Of a stretch of DNA of 6,518 bases, positions 1 to 5,471 are shown piece after piece. Under the pieces are notes generated by a model. It saw only the letters and a program-made list of their open reading frames with translations. It was not told the origin of the DNA and made no database searches. Source of the stretch: Archangium sp. (GTDB lineage Bacteria; Myxococcota; Myxococcia; Myxococcales; Myxococcaceae); the NCBI GenBank assembly GCA_016793585.1, contig JAEUJR010000544.1, forward strand, positions 1 through 6,518. The letters run 5' to 3'. Position numbers and translations under genes: made by a program. The stretch's first letter is position 1, and every line of letters begins with the position of its first letter.

Positions 1-104
1 CCACCTGCGGGCAGGACTTGAACGAGAAGGACTGCGGTCACTCCGAGAAGAAAGACATCGATGTCCGGCTGTTGAAGTTGAAGGACATCAAGCTGAAGAA
101 CTGA
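1..104 (+). CDS. yceD: YceD/DUF177 family protein, C-terminal fragment
   Basis: This is the last 33 codons of a gene entering from the left edge, read in the frame beginning at base 3 and ending with TGA at 102-104. The visible tail starts TCGQDLNEKDCGHS and ends in a Lys/Leu-rich stretch (LLKLKDIKLKN). A Cys-Gly pair followed by DLNE and another Cys, then a short basic tail close to the stop, is the usual ending of YceD/DUF177 proteins. These proteins are associated with 23S rRNA metabolism and are commonly encoded directly upstream of rpmF. Here rpmF starts 24 bases downstream, so the two are probably co-transcribed. The identity rests on a short tail plus gene order. The N-terminal part lies outside the window. 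Confidence 0.82.
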   Translation, partial: TCGQDLNEKDCGHSEKKDIDVRLLKLKDIKLKN

Positions 105-128
105 AGTTGTCGAAAGGAAGACGAAGCC

Positions 129-317
129 ATGGGCGTACCCAAGAAGCGCACTTCGAAGATGCGGCGTGATCGCCGCCGCGCTGGCAACAACAAGCTGAAG
201 ACTGCCGTGCAGGTGATCAAGTGCTCGAACTGCGGCGCGCCGACGATGCCTCACCGCATCTGCCCGGCGTGTGGTCACTACGACGGCAAGAAGGTCGCGC
301 GCGGCACCAGCGACTGA
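129..317 (+). CDS. rpmF: 50S ribosomal protein L32
   Basis: The product is a 62-residue protein of the large ribosomal subunit. It begins MGVPKKRTSKMRRDRRR, the highly basic N-terminus typical of L32. This is followed by a zinc-ribbon region with four cysteines at residues 32, 35, 45 and 48 (CSNCG then CPACG), so this is the zinc-binding (C+) form rather than a cysteine-free paralogue. The ATG is preceded by AAAGGAAG at 113-120, a good ribosome binding site with an 8-base spacer. It follows the YceD gene and precedes a probable terminator, so ribosomal and fatty acid genes are adjacent here but may not share all of their transcript. In many bacteria plsX comes next; here it does not. Confidence 0.96.
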   Translation: MGVPKKRTSKMRRDRRRAGNNKLKTAVQVIKCSNCGAPTMPHRICPACGHYDGKKVARGTSD

Positions 318-365
318 TCTCAGCCGCGACACGCGGTTGAACCTTCTTCAATCCGTTCAGCCCGA

Positions 366-410
366 CCTCTCGGAGCGCTCTCACCAGCGCCTCGAGGGGT
401 TTTCGTGTTT
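366..410 (+). terminator. probable intrinsic terminator after rpmF
   Basis: A 14-base arm at 366-379 (CCTCTCGGAGCGCT) pairs with 386-399 (AGCGCCTCGAGGGG) across a 6-base loop. The stem has two G-U wobbles and one A-C mismatch. It is followed at once by TTTT and then CGTGTTT. A GC-rich stem directly before a T run is the standard intrinsic terminator layout. It lies 48 bases after the rpmF stop and 100 bases before the fabH start. The T run is short and interrupted, so readthrough is likely. Confidence 0.55.
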
Positions 411-456
411 CCGTCGCGGTTCGACTCGCCAACCCCTCGCGGCGACTGGCACTGCG

Positions 457-491
457 AAGAAACCGACGCAGTGACATGCAGTTGGTTTCTT
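457..491 (+). promoter_or_regulatory. long inverted repeat or stem-loop directly upstream of the fabH ribosome binding site
   Basis: AAGAAACCGAC at 457-467 pairs with GTTGGTTTCTT at 481-491 (11 pairs, one G-U). Inside this, GCA at 468-470 can pair with TGC at 477-479, leaving loop GTGACA. The structure ends four bases before the fabH Shine-Dalgarno sequence at 496-501. It could be an mRNA leader hairpin affecting fabH translation or stability, or a DNA operator for a fatty-acid regulator. The sequence alone does not decide between these, and I do not recognise the half-site as that of a known regulator. Confidence 0.4.
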
Positions 492-495
492 GGGT

Positions 496-501
496 AAGGA
501 G
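496..501 (+). promoter_or_regulatory. ribosome binding site that sets the fabH start
   Basis: AAGGAG sits 9 bases before the ATG at 511. This favours that ATG over an in-frame TTG at 490, which would place the ribosome binding site inside the coding region and add seven residues (MGKERPR) not expected in FabH. Confidence 0.8.
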
Positions 502-510
502 CGCCCCCGC

Positions 511-1491
511 ATGCGCGCACACATCATCGGCACCGGAAGTTACGTCCCCGAGAAGGTGCTGACGAACCGCGATCTCGAGATGATCGTCGAGACGACCGAC
601 GAGTGGATCGTCGAGCGCACTGGCATTCGTGAGCGACACGTCGCGGCGCCGGGCGAGAACACCTCGGACATGGCGGTGAAGGCGGCCATTCGGGCGCTCG
701 AGATGGCGTCGACGCGGGCCGACGAGCTCGACTTGATCATCGTCGGCACGGTCACGCCCGACATGCCGATGCCAGCCTGCGCGGCGTTCGTCGCGCACAA
801 GCTGGGGGCGACGAAGGCGTTCGCGTTCGATCTCTCGGCGGCCTGCGCCGGCTCGCTGTTTGGCCTCTCGGTCGCGTCGCAGTTCATCGAGACGGGCAAG
901 GCGAAGCGGGCGCTCGTGATCGGCGTCGAGCTGTTGACCCGCATCGTCGACTGGAAAGATCGAAACACCTGCGTGCTCTTCGGCGACGCCGCCGGCGCGA
1001 TGGTGATCGGCCCCTCGAGCGACGAGAGCCGCGGCATCATCTCGACGCACCTGCACACCGACGGCGCGCAGACGGGCATTCTGTGCATTCCGGGTGGTGG
1101 CTCGAAGACGCCCGTGTCGCACGAGACCATCGACCAGCGCCTTCAGTTCGTCTCGATGAACGGCCGTGACGTCTACAAGTTCGCCGTGCGGGCGCTCACC
1201 GACGCGGTGCACGAGGCCTTCGCGCACAACAACCTCACCGCCGATCACGTCACGCACCTCGTCGCGCACCAGGCGAACGTGCGCATCATCGACGCGGTGC
1301 TCGAGCGCGTGAAGGTGCCGAAAGAGAAGGCCTTCCTCAACATCGACAAATACGGCAATACGTCGTCGGCCTCGCTGCCCATGACGCTCGACGAGGCCAA
1401 TCGTGCCGGGAAGCTCAAGCCGAACGACACGATTCTGATGATGGCCATCGGCGCGGGCATGTCGTGGGGCAGCGGCATCGTTCGCTGGTAA
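511..1491 (+). CDS. fabH: beta-ketoacyl-ACP synthase III (FabH)
   Basis: The product is 326 residues, beginning MRAHIIGTGSYVPEKVLTN. It starts fatty acid synthesis by condensing an acyl-CoA primer with malonyl-ACP in the cytosol. The thiolase-fold catalytic triad is complete: Cys112 in LSAACAG, His253 in VAHQAN, and Asn283 in KYGNTSSAS. The His-Asn spacing of 30 is the same as in E. coli FabH (His244/Asn274), and Cys112 has the same number. The C-terminal GAGMSWGSGIVRW is typical of the family, and the length is close to the usual 310-330. The start is the ATG at 511, placed by the AAGGAG site. fabD follows after 39 bases and the two are probably one transcript. Primer specificity (acetyl versus branched acyl-CoA) cannot be read from the sequence. 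PlsX, usually encoded just upstream, is absent here. Confidence 0.96.
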   Translation: MRAHIIGTGSYVPEKVLTNRDLEMIVETTDEWIVERTGIRERHVAAPGENTSDMAVKAAIRALEMASTRADELDLIIVGTVTPDMPMPACAAFVAHKLGATKAFAFDLSAACAGSLFGLSVASQFIETGKAKRALVIGVELLTRIVDWKDRNTCVLFGDAAGAMVIGPSSDESRGIISTHLHTDGAQTGILCIPGGGSKTPVSHETIDQRLQFVSMNGRDVYKFAVRALTDAVHEAFAHNNLTADHVTHLVAHQANVRIIDAVLERVKVPKEKAFLNIDKYGNTSSASLPMTLDEANRAGKLKPNDTILMMAIGAGMSWGSGIVRW

Positions 1492-1530
1492 CAGTCGGTG
1501 CTTTTCAGACTCTTCGAAGGAGCTTGAACC

Positions 1531-2463
1531 ATGGGTTCCGTGGCGTTCGTGTTTCCAGGGCAGGGCAGCCAGTACGTCGGCATGGGCAAGGCGCTCGCCG
1601 AGGCGTTCCCCGAAGCGCGGGCGGTGTTCGAAGCCGCCGATGACGCGCTGAAGGAGAAGCTCTCGACCCTGTGCTTCGAAGGGCCCGAAGACGCGCTCAA
1701 GCTGACGGCGAACACGCAGCCGGCGATCCTCACCGTGTCGGTGGCGGCGCACGCGGTTTTCTCGAAGCGGTTCTCGACGGCGCCTGCGTTCGTCGCGGGG
1801 CACTCGCTCGGTGAGTACTCGGCGCTCGTCGCAGCCGGCGCGATGTCGCTGGCCGATGGCGTTCGTTCGGTGCGCGCGCGTGGCACGTTCATGCAAGAGG
1901 CCGTTCCTGCCGGGGTCGGCGCGATGTCGGCCGTGCTGGGGCTTGCTCCCGAGAAGGTGAAGGAGCTGTGCGAACAGGCCGCGCAGGGGGAGATCGTCTC
2001 GTGCGCGAACTTCAACGAGCCGGCGCAAACGGTGATCGCCGGTCACGCGAAGGCCGTCGAGCGCGCGGGTGAGCTGATCAAGGCAGCCGGTGCCAAGCGC
2101 GTGTTGCCGTTGCCGGTGAGCGCTCCGTTCCACTGCGCCCTGATGTCTCCCGTGGTGCCGCGGCTCGACGAGGTGCTCTCGAAGGTCGCGTTCAAGGCGC
2201 CGAGCGCGCCGGTGGTGACCAACGTCGAGGCCACGCCGAACGCAGACCCCTCGAAGGTGAAGGAGCTGCTGCTCCGTCAGGTGACCGGCTCGGTGCGGTG
2301 GATCGAGTGCGTGCAGTCGCTCGAGAAGGCCGGCGTGACGAAGATCGTCGAGCTCGGGCCCGGCAAGGTGCTGTGTGGCCTCGTGAAGCGCATCGCCAAG
2401 GGCCTCGAGTGCGTGAACGTCGAAGACCCTGCGAGCCTCGAGAAGGCGCTCGCCGCGCCCTGA
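1531..2463 (+). CDS. fabD: malonyl-CoA:ACP transacylase (FabD)
   Basis: The product is 310 residues, matching the usual 305-315. It moves malonyl groups from CoA to holo-ACP, supplying FabH and FabF. The N-terminal FPGQGSQYVGMG carries the oxyanion-hole Gln11. The nucleophile is Ser92 in the elbow GHSLGEYSAL, Arg117 in VRARGTFMQ binds the malonyl carboxylate, and the catalytic base is His201 in SAPFHCALM. These are the same numbers as in E. coli FabD. The C-terminal VELGPGKVLCGLVKRI is also typical. The start is fixed by AAGGAG at 1517-1522, 8 bases before the ATG. The TGA stop directly abuts the stop codon of the opposite-strand Kunitz gene, so there is no space for a dedicated terminator. 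fabG, normally next in order, is displaced by that gene. Confidence 0.96.
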   Translation: MGSVAFVFPGQGSQYVGMGKALAEAFPEARAVFEAADDALKEKLSTLCFEGPEDALKLTANTQPAILTVSVAAHAVFSKRFSTAPAFVAGHSLGEYSALVAAGAMSLADGVRSVRARGTFMQEAVPAGVGAMSAVLGLAPEKVKELCEQAAQGEIVSCANFNEPAQTVIAGHAKAVERAGELIKAAGAKRVLPLPVSAPFHCALMSPVVPRLDEVLSKVAFKAPSAPVVTNVEATPNADPSKVKELLLRQVTGSVRWIECVQSLEKAGVTKIVELGPGKVLCGLVKRIAKGLECVNVEDPASLEKALAAP

Positions 2464-2688
2464 TCAGCCGCCGCAGACCTGTTGGCATTCCTTCACGGTG
2501 TCGAAGGGCACGACCCCGTCGCAGCCACCCCAGACGAAGCTCTCGCACCGCTTCGTCGCGGGGTTGAAGAACGCCCTGGGGAAGTACGCGCGGCAGGGGC
2601 CGGGCGCTGGCTCCAACGAGCAGCGACCGTCACAGCCCGAGACGAGCACGAGGAGCAGCACGAACAGCCGAACGGGGTGCGAAAGCAT
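2464..2688 (-). CDS. small lipoprotein with a Kunitz/BPTI-type domain
   Basis: The product is 74 residues. Residues 1-18 form a signal peptide (Arg7, then the hydrophobic core LFVLLLVLV) ending in the lipobox VSGC, so Cys19 is the probable lipidated N-terminus. Residues 23-72 are a Kunitz fold: six cysteines at 23, 32, 48, 56, 68 and 72, with gaps of 8, 15, 7, 11 and 3. BPTI has 8, 15, 7, 12 and 3. The family signatures GPC, FFNPATKRC and FVWGGC are visible. The residue after the second cysteine, equivalent to BPTI Lys15 (P1), is Arg33, followed by Ala. In animal members this predicts inhibition of trypsin-like serine proteases. The second loop is one residue short (C-DGVVPF). Inference: an envelope-anchored protease inhibitor or binding module. 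Asp20 at +2 would favour inner-membrane retention under the E. coli Lol rule, which may not apply here. No clear ribosome binding site precedes the ATG. The gene is convergent with fabD and divergent from fabG. The coding call is strong; the target is unknown. Confidence 0.88.
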   Translation of the reverse strand: MLSHPVRLFVLLLVLVSGCDGRCSLEPAPGPCRAYFPRAFFNPATKRCESFVWGGCDGVVPFDTVKECQQVCGG

Positions 2689-2705
2689 TTGTGCAGTTTG
2701 TCATC

Positions 2706-2727
2706 GGTGCGAACGAACTTCGCCACC
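2706..2727. promoter_or_regulatory. inverted repeat in the Kunitz-gene/fabG divergent gap
   Basis: GGTGCGAA at 2706-2713 is complementary to TTCGCCACC at 2719-2727, with one unpaired C at 2723 and a 5-base centre. It lies 18-39 bases upstream of the Kunitz start codon and about 95 bases upstream of fabG. The position suits an operator or a 5'-leader hairpin of the Kunitz transcript. The partner is unknown. Confidence 0.3.
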
Positions 2728-2735
2728 TGCCGTCC

Positions 2736-2764
2736 TCGACATCGGCCTGATCACTCCGTAAACG
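2736..2764 (+). promoter_or_regulatory. candidate sigma-70-type promoter for fabG-acpP-fabF
   Basis: TCGACA at 2736-2741 matches five of six bases of the TTGACA -35 box. A 17-base spacer leads to TAAACG at 2759-2764, which matches only three of six bases of TATAAT. Because the Kunitz gene on the other strand separates fabG from fabD, fabG should need its own promoter or readthrough from fabD. This is the best candidate I see in the 130-base gap, but it is weak. Confidence 0.28.
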
Positions 2765-2821
2765 CCGCGCAGTGAAGGGCCCCCCGCTTGCACAGGGCGC
2801 GCGCCTCCCCGGGAGACTGTG

Positions 2822-3568
2822 ATGAAGGACTTCAACAACAAGATCGTTCTGGTGACGGGCGGCTCCCGAGGCATCGGCCGCGCGATCGCGCTCGAGTTCG
2901 CGAACCGTGGCGCCACCGTCGTGATCACCTATGCGGGCAACGAAGCCGCCGCGGTCGAGACCATCAAGCTGCTCACCGACGCGGGCGTGAAAGCCCAGGC
3001 GAAGAAGTTCGACGTGAGCGACCCGGCCGCCTGCTCGGCCTGCGTCGACGAGGTGATGCGTGAGCACGGCCGCCTCGACGTGCTGGTGAACAACGCGGGC
3101 GTCGCCATCGACGGGCTGCTCATGCGCTTCAAGGACGACGACTGGGACAAGACCCTCGACACGAACCTGAAGGGCGCTTTCTCGCTCATGCGCGCGGCCA
3201 GCCGGCCGATGATGAAGCAGAAGGGCGGGGCGATCGTGAACGTCTCGTCGATCGTCGGAGAGATGGGCAACGGCGGTCAGGCCGCCTACGCGGCCTCGAA
3301 GGCGGGGCTCATCGGCCTCACCAAGTCGGTCGCCAAAGAGCTCGCCTCCCGGAACATTCGCGTCAACGCCGTCACGCCCGGCTTCATCACCACCGACATG
3401 ACGGCCGCCCTCAACGATGAGCTCAAGGCCAAGATGGCCGACGCCATTCCATTGGGTCGCATCGGGAACCCCGAAGAGATCGCGAAGGCGGTCGCTTTTC
3501 TCGCCTCAGACGCCGCCTCGTACATCACCGGAGAAGTCCTCAAGGTGAATGGCGGCATGTACATGTAG
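2822..3568 (+). CDS. fabG: 3-oxoacyl-ACP reductase (FabG)
   Basis: The product is 248 residues, beginning [14 protein letters not shown]. It reduces 3-ketoacyl-ACP to 3-hydroxyacyl-ACP with NADPH and is a short-chain dehydrogenase. The Rossmann motif TGGSRGIG is at residues 12-19 and NNAG at 90-93. The catalytic tetrad is Asn115, Ser143, Tyr156 and Lys160 (YAASK). The 13-residue Ser-Tyr spacing equals that of E. coli Fab[10 protein letters not shown] follows the active site, and the C-terminus [14 protein letters not shown] is typical of FabG. A GTG at 2819 directly precedes the chosen ATG. GGGAGA at 2811-2816 is 5 bases from the ATG but only 2 from the GTG, so the ATG is preferred. Its place beside acpP supports FabG rather than another SDR. 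It is the first gene of the second half of the split fab cluster. Confidence 0.95.
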   Translation: MKDFNNKIVLVTGGSRGIGRAIALEFANRGATVVITYAGNEAAAVETIKLLTDAGVKAQAKKFDVSDPAACSACVDEVMREHGRLDVLVNNAGVAIDGLLMRFKDDDWDKTLDTNLKGAFSLMRAASRPMMKQKGGAIVNVSSIVGEMGNGGQAAYAASKAGLIGLTKSVAKELASRNIRVNAVTPGFITTDMTAALNDELKAKMADAIPLGRIGNPEEIAKAVAFLASDAASYITGEVLKVNGGMYM

Positions 3569-3576
3569 TTTCACCG

Positions 3577-3606
3577 TTGGTTGGCCACTTCCCTGTGTGC
3601 TAGGGG
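3577..3606 (+). promoter_or_regulatory. weak candidate promoter in the fabG-acpP gap
   Basis: In the 86-base gap, TTGGTT at 3577-3582 lies 18 bases before TAGGGG at 3601-3606, within TGTGCTAGGGG. The match to sigma-70 boxes is poor: the first three bases of the -35 box and only TA of the -10 box. ACP is needed in large excess over the enzymes, so an internal promoter would make sense, but this call rests mainly on position. Confidence 0.2.
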
Positions 3607-3654
3607 CGCGGCGCAACCGTTTTTCCTCTCCCATCACCGCAAGGACATAAGCAA

Positions 3655-3897
3655 ATGACGGCCCAGAACATCGAAGCCAAGGTCAAGTCGATCATCGCCG
3701 ACCAGCTCGGCGTCAGCGAGGACGAGATCAAGATGGAGTCCTCCTTCATCGAGGACCTGGGCGCCGACTCGCTCGACATCGTCGAGCTCGTCATGGCGAT
3801 GGAAGAAGAGTTCGAGATCGAGATCCCCGACGAGGAGGCCGAGAACATCAAGGCCGTCGGCGACGCGATCAACTACATCAACACGCACAAGAAGTGA
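3655..3897 (+). CDS. acpP: acyl carrier protein (ACP)
   Basis: The product is 80 residues and strongly acidic. It carries growing acyl chains on a phosphopantetheine arm and is the shared partner of FabD, FabH, FabG and FabF. The attachment serine is Ser39 in [19 protein letters not shown], the classic DSL motif at the start of helix II. This is followed by the acidic recognition helix and [19 protein letters not shown]. Length matches the family (about 75-82). AAGGA at 3641-3645 precedes the ATG by 9 bases. It is placed between fabG and fabF as in most bacteria. A stable hairpin lies just after the stop codon, which may help set ACP mRNA abundance relative to fabF. Confidence 0.97.
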   Translation: MTAQNIEAKVKSIIADQLGVSEDEIKMESSFIEDLGADSLDIVELVMAMEEEFEIEIPDEEAENIKAVGDAINYINTHKK

Positions 3898-3903
3898 GCT
3901 GAC

Positions 3904-3923
3904 GGCCTCTCTTCGAAGAGGCC
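3904..3923 (+). promoter_or_regulatory. intercistronic hairpin between acpP and fabF
   Basis: GGCCTCT at 3904-3910 pairs perfectly with AGAGGCC at 3917-3923 around the loop CTTCGA. Outer bases GAC (3901-3903) and GTC (3934-3936) can also pair. The structure fills most of the 42-base gap. It is followed by TTCGGG rather than a T run, so it does not look like an intrinsic terminator. A role in 3'-end protection of the acpP message or in limiting fabF translation is inference. Confidence 0.5.
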
Positions 3924-3939
3924 TTCGGGAACCGTCACC

Positions 3940-5202
3940 ATGAGCGCTCAACGTCGCGTCGTCATCACCGGCACGGGTCTGATCACCGCCCTGGGCACGG
4001 GGACCGAGAAGTCCTGGCAGGCCGCCATCAATGGCACCTCGGGCATCGGCCGCATCACCCAGTTCCAGGACGCGAAGCTCAAGGTGACGATCGCCGGTGA
4101 GGCGCGCGACTTCCAGGTCGAGAACCACCTCGACCGCAAAGAAGCCCGCCGCATGGACCGGTTCAACCACTTCGCGCTGGCCGCGGCCGAGATGGCGATG
4201 ACCGAGTCGGGTCTGCCAATCGGCCTCGACAAGCCCGAAGGCTACGAGCCCGAGCGCGTCGGCGTGATCGTCGGCAGCGGTATCGGCGGGCTCGCGTCGT
4301 TCGAAGACAGCCACAAGGGCGGCCTCGAGAAGGGCTTCGATCGCCTCTCGCCGTTCTTCATTCTGCGCATGATCGTCAACATGGCGCCGGGCCGTATCTC
4401 GATGCGCTACAACGCGCGCGGCCCGAACTGGTCGCCCGTGTCGGCGTGCTCCACCAGCGCGCATGCGATCGGTGAGGCGTGGAAGGCCATTCGTTGGGGC
4501 GACATGGACGCGGCGATCGCGGGTGGCGCCGAAGCGGCGATTACCCCGCTCGGCATCGGTGGCTTCGAGGCCATGCATGCGCTCTCGACCCGCGTCGAAG
4601 ACCCCGCGACCGCCAGCCGCCCCTTCGACAAGGACCGCGACGGCTTCGTGATGGGTGAAGGCGCCGGCCTCGTCGTGATCGAAGAGCTCGAGCACGCCAA
4701 GCGCCGTGGCGCGAAGATCATCGCCGAGCTCGTGGGCTACGCGGCCAACAGCGACGCGCACCACGAGACCGCGCCCGCGCCCGAACACGAAGGTGCGCAG
4801 CGGTGCATGCGGTTGGCGCTCCAGTCGGCGGGCCTGAAGGCCGAAGATATCGGCTACATCAACGCCCACGGAACCTCGACGCCCTTCAACGATCTGCACG
4901 AGTCGAAGGCCATTCAGCGCGTCTTCGGCGAGCACGCGAAGAAGCTGATGGTCTCGAGCACGAAGTCGATGACGGGCCACATGCTGGGAGCTGCCGGTGG
5001 CGCTGAGGCGGTGTTCACGGCGCTCGCGCTCCAGCGCGGCATCATTCCGCCCACCATCAACCAGTTCAACAAAGACCCCGAGTGCGAGCTCGACTACGTG
5101 CCGAACAAGGCGCGTGAGGTGCGGGTCGACGCGGCCATGTCGAACTCGTTCGGCTTTGGCGGCACCAACGCCGTGCTCGTGCTTCGTCGCTACCGCGATT
5201 GA
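3940..5202 (+). CDS. fabF: beta-ketoacyl-ACP synthase II (FabF)
   Basis: The product is 420 residues, beginning [19 protein letters not shown]. It condenses malonyl-ACP with acyl-ACP in each elongation round. The active-site nucleophile is Cys170 in [13 protein letters not shown]. The two histidines are His310 in [11 protein letters not shown] and His347 in [15 protein letters not shown], with the conserved Lys342 between them. The C-terminal [16 protein letters not shown] is diagnostic of this family. The length is close to E. coli FabF (413). The position directly after acpP favours FabF over FabB. The ribosome binding site is weak (GGGA at 3927-3930, 9 bases before the ATG) and sits beside the intercistronic hairpin. 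Its TGA overlaps the ATG of the next gene by one base. Confidence 0.96.
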   Translation: MSAQRRVVITGTGLITALGTGTEKSWQAAINGTSGIGRITQFQDAKLKVTIAGEARDFQVENHLDRKEARRMDRFNHFALAAAEMAMTESGLPIGLDKPEGYEPERVGVIVGSGIGGLASFEDSHKGGLEKGFDRLSPFFILRMIVNMAPGRISMRYNARGPNWSPVSACSTSAHAIGEAWKAIRWGDMDAAIAGGAEAAITPLGIGGFEAMHALSTRVEDPATASRPFDKDRDGFVMGEGAGLVVIEELEHAKRRGAKIIAELVGYAANSDAHHETAPAPEHEGAQRCMRLALQSAGLKAEDIGYINAHGTSTPFNDLHESKAIQRVFGEHAKKLMVSSTKSMTGHMLGAAGGAEAVFTALALQRGIIPPTINQFNKDPECELDYVPNKAREVRVDAAMSNSFGFGGTNAVLVLRRYRD

Positions 5203-5471
5203 TGCGCCCGGCCGCCCTTCTTCTGCTCCTCGCGGGCTGCAGCCTGAACCTCGCGCAGGTGCGTGATCAGCTCACGCCGCGCGCGACGTCAGATCTGTCG
5301 TGCAAGGCCTCGCAGCTCGAGTTCGAAGAGGTGAAGCAGCCGCTCGCCGCGTCGAACGTGAAGGTGTCGGGTTGCGGCCGCTCGGTCGAGTACTTCCTGG
5401 TGCAGAGCCAGTGGCGTCTGGTCGGGCCGCTGCGCCAGGCCGAGCCGCCCAGCGTGCTGCAGACGAAGTGA
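5202..5471 (+). CDS. small lipoprotein translationally coupled to fabF
   Basis: The product is 89 residues. The ATG at 5202 shares its A with the fabF stop (TGATG), a coupling arrangement. An in-frame TTG at 5199 is less likely. Residues 1-12 ([12 protein letters not shown]) are a very short signal peptide ending in lipobox LAGC, so Cys13 is the likely lipidated residue. The mature part is about 77 residues, with cysteines at 34 (DLSCKASQLEFEEV) and 58 (VKVSGCGRSVEYFLV) that could form one disulfide, and no further membrane segment. The pattern of a Cys, a short beta-like stretch, then GCG-R-x-x-x-Y resembles small myxobacterial lipoproteins as I remember them; I cannot check this here. The function is unknown. 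It presumably shares the fab transcript, suggesting an envelope role tied to lipid synthesis, but that is inference. Its stop abuts the stop of the SIMPL gene. Confidence 0.8.
   Translation: MRPAALLLLLAGCSLNLAQVRDQLTPRATSDLSCKASQLEFEEVKQPLAASNVKVSGCGRSVEYFLVQSQWRLVGPLRQAEPPSVLQTK

Noticed and set aside
490..510. TTG start for fabH at 490, adding seven residues
   Set aside because: The AAGGAG ribosome binding site at 496-501 would then be inside the coding region. The ATG at 511 gives the usual FabH N-terminus and correct spacing.
217..2133. 638-codon open frame on the minus strand across fabH and fabD
   Set aside because: It lies antisense to two genes with all catalytic residues intact. 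Its translation is dominated by Arg, His, Asp and Leu with no recognisable domain, which is what GC-rich codon bias creates on the opposite strand.
2805..2815. Small hairpin (CTCC with GGAG) that could hide the fabG ribosome binding site
   Set aside because: Four pairs with a 3-base loop is common by chance in sequence this GC-rich, so there is no real support for regulation.
3579..3623. Possible terminator between fabG and acpP (GGTTG at 3579-3583 with CAACC at 3614-3618 followed by GTTTTT)
   Set aside because: There are only five pairs around a 30-base loop, which is too weak to act as an intrinsic terminator.
3634..4980. 448-codon open frame on the minus strand across acpP and fabF
   Set aside because: It is the same antisense effect of GC-rich third positions. 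The sequence is Arg/Val/Asp-rich without domain features, and acpP and fabF on + are certain.
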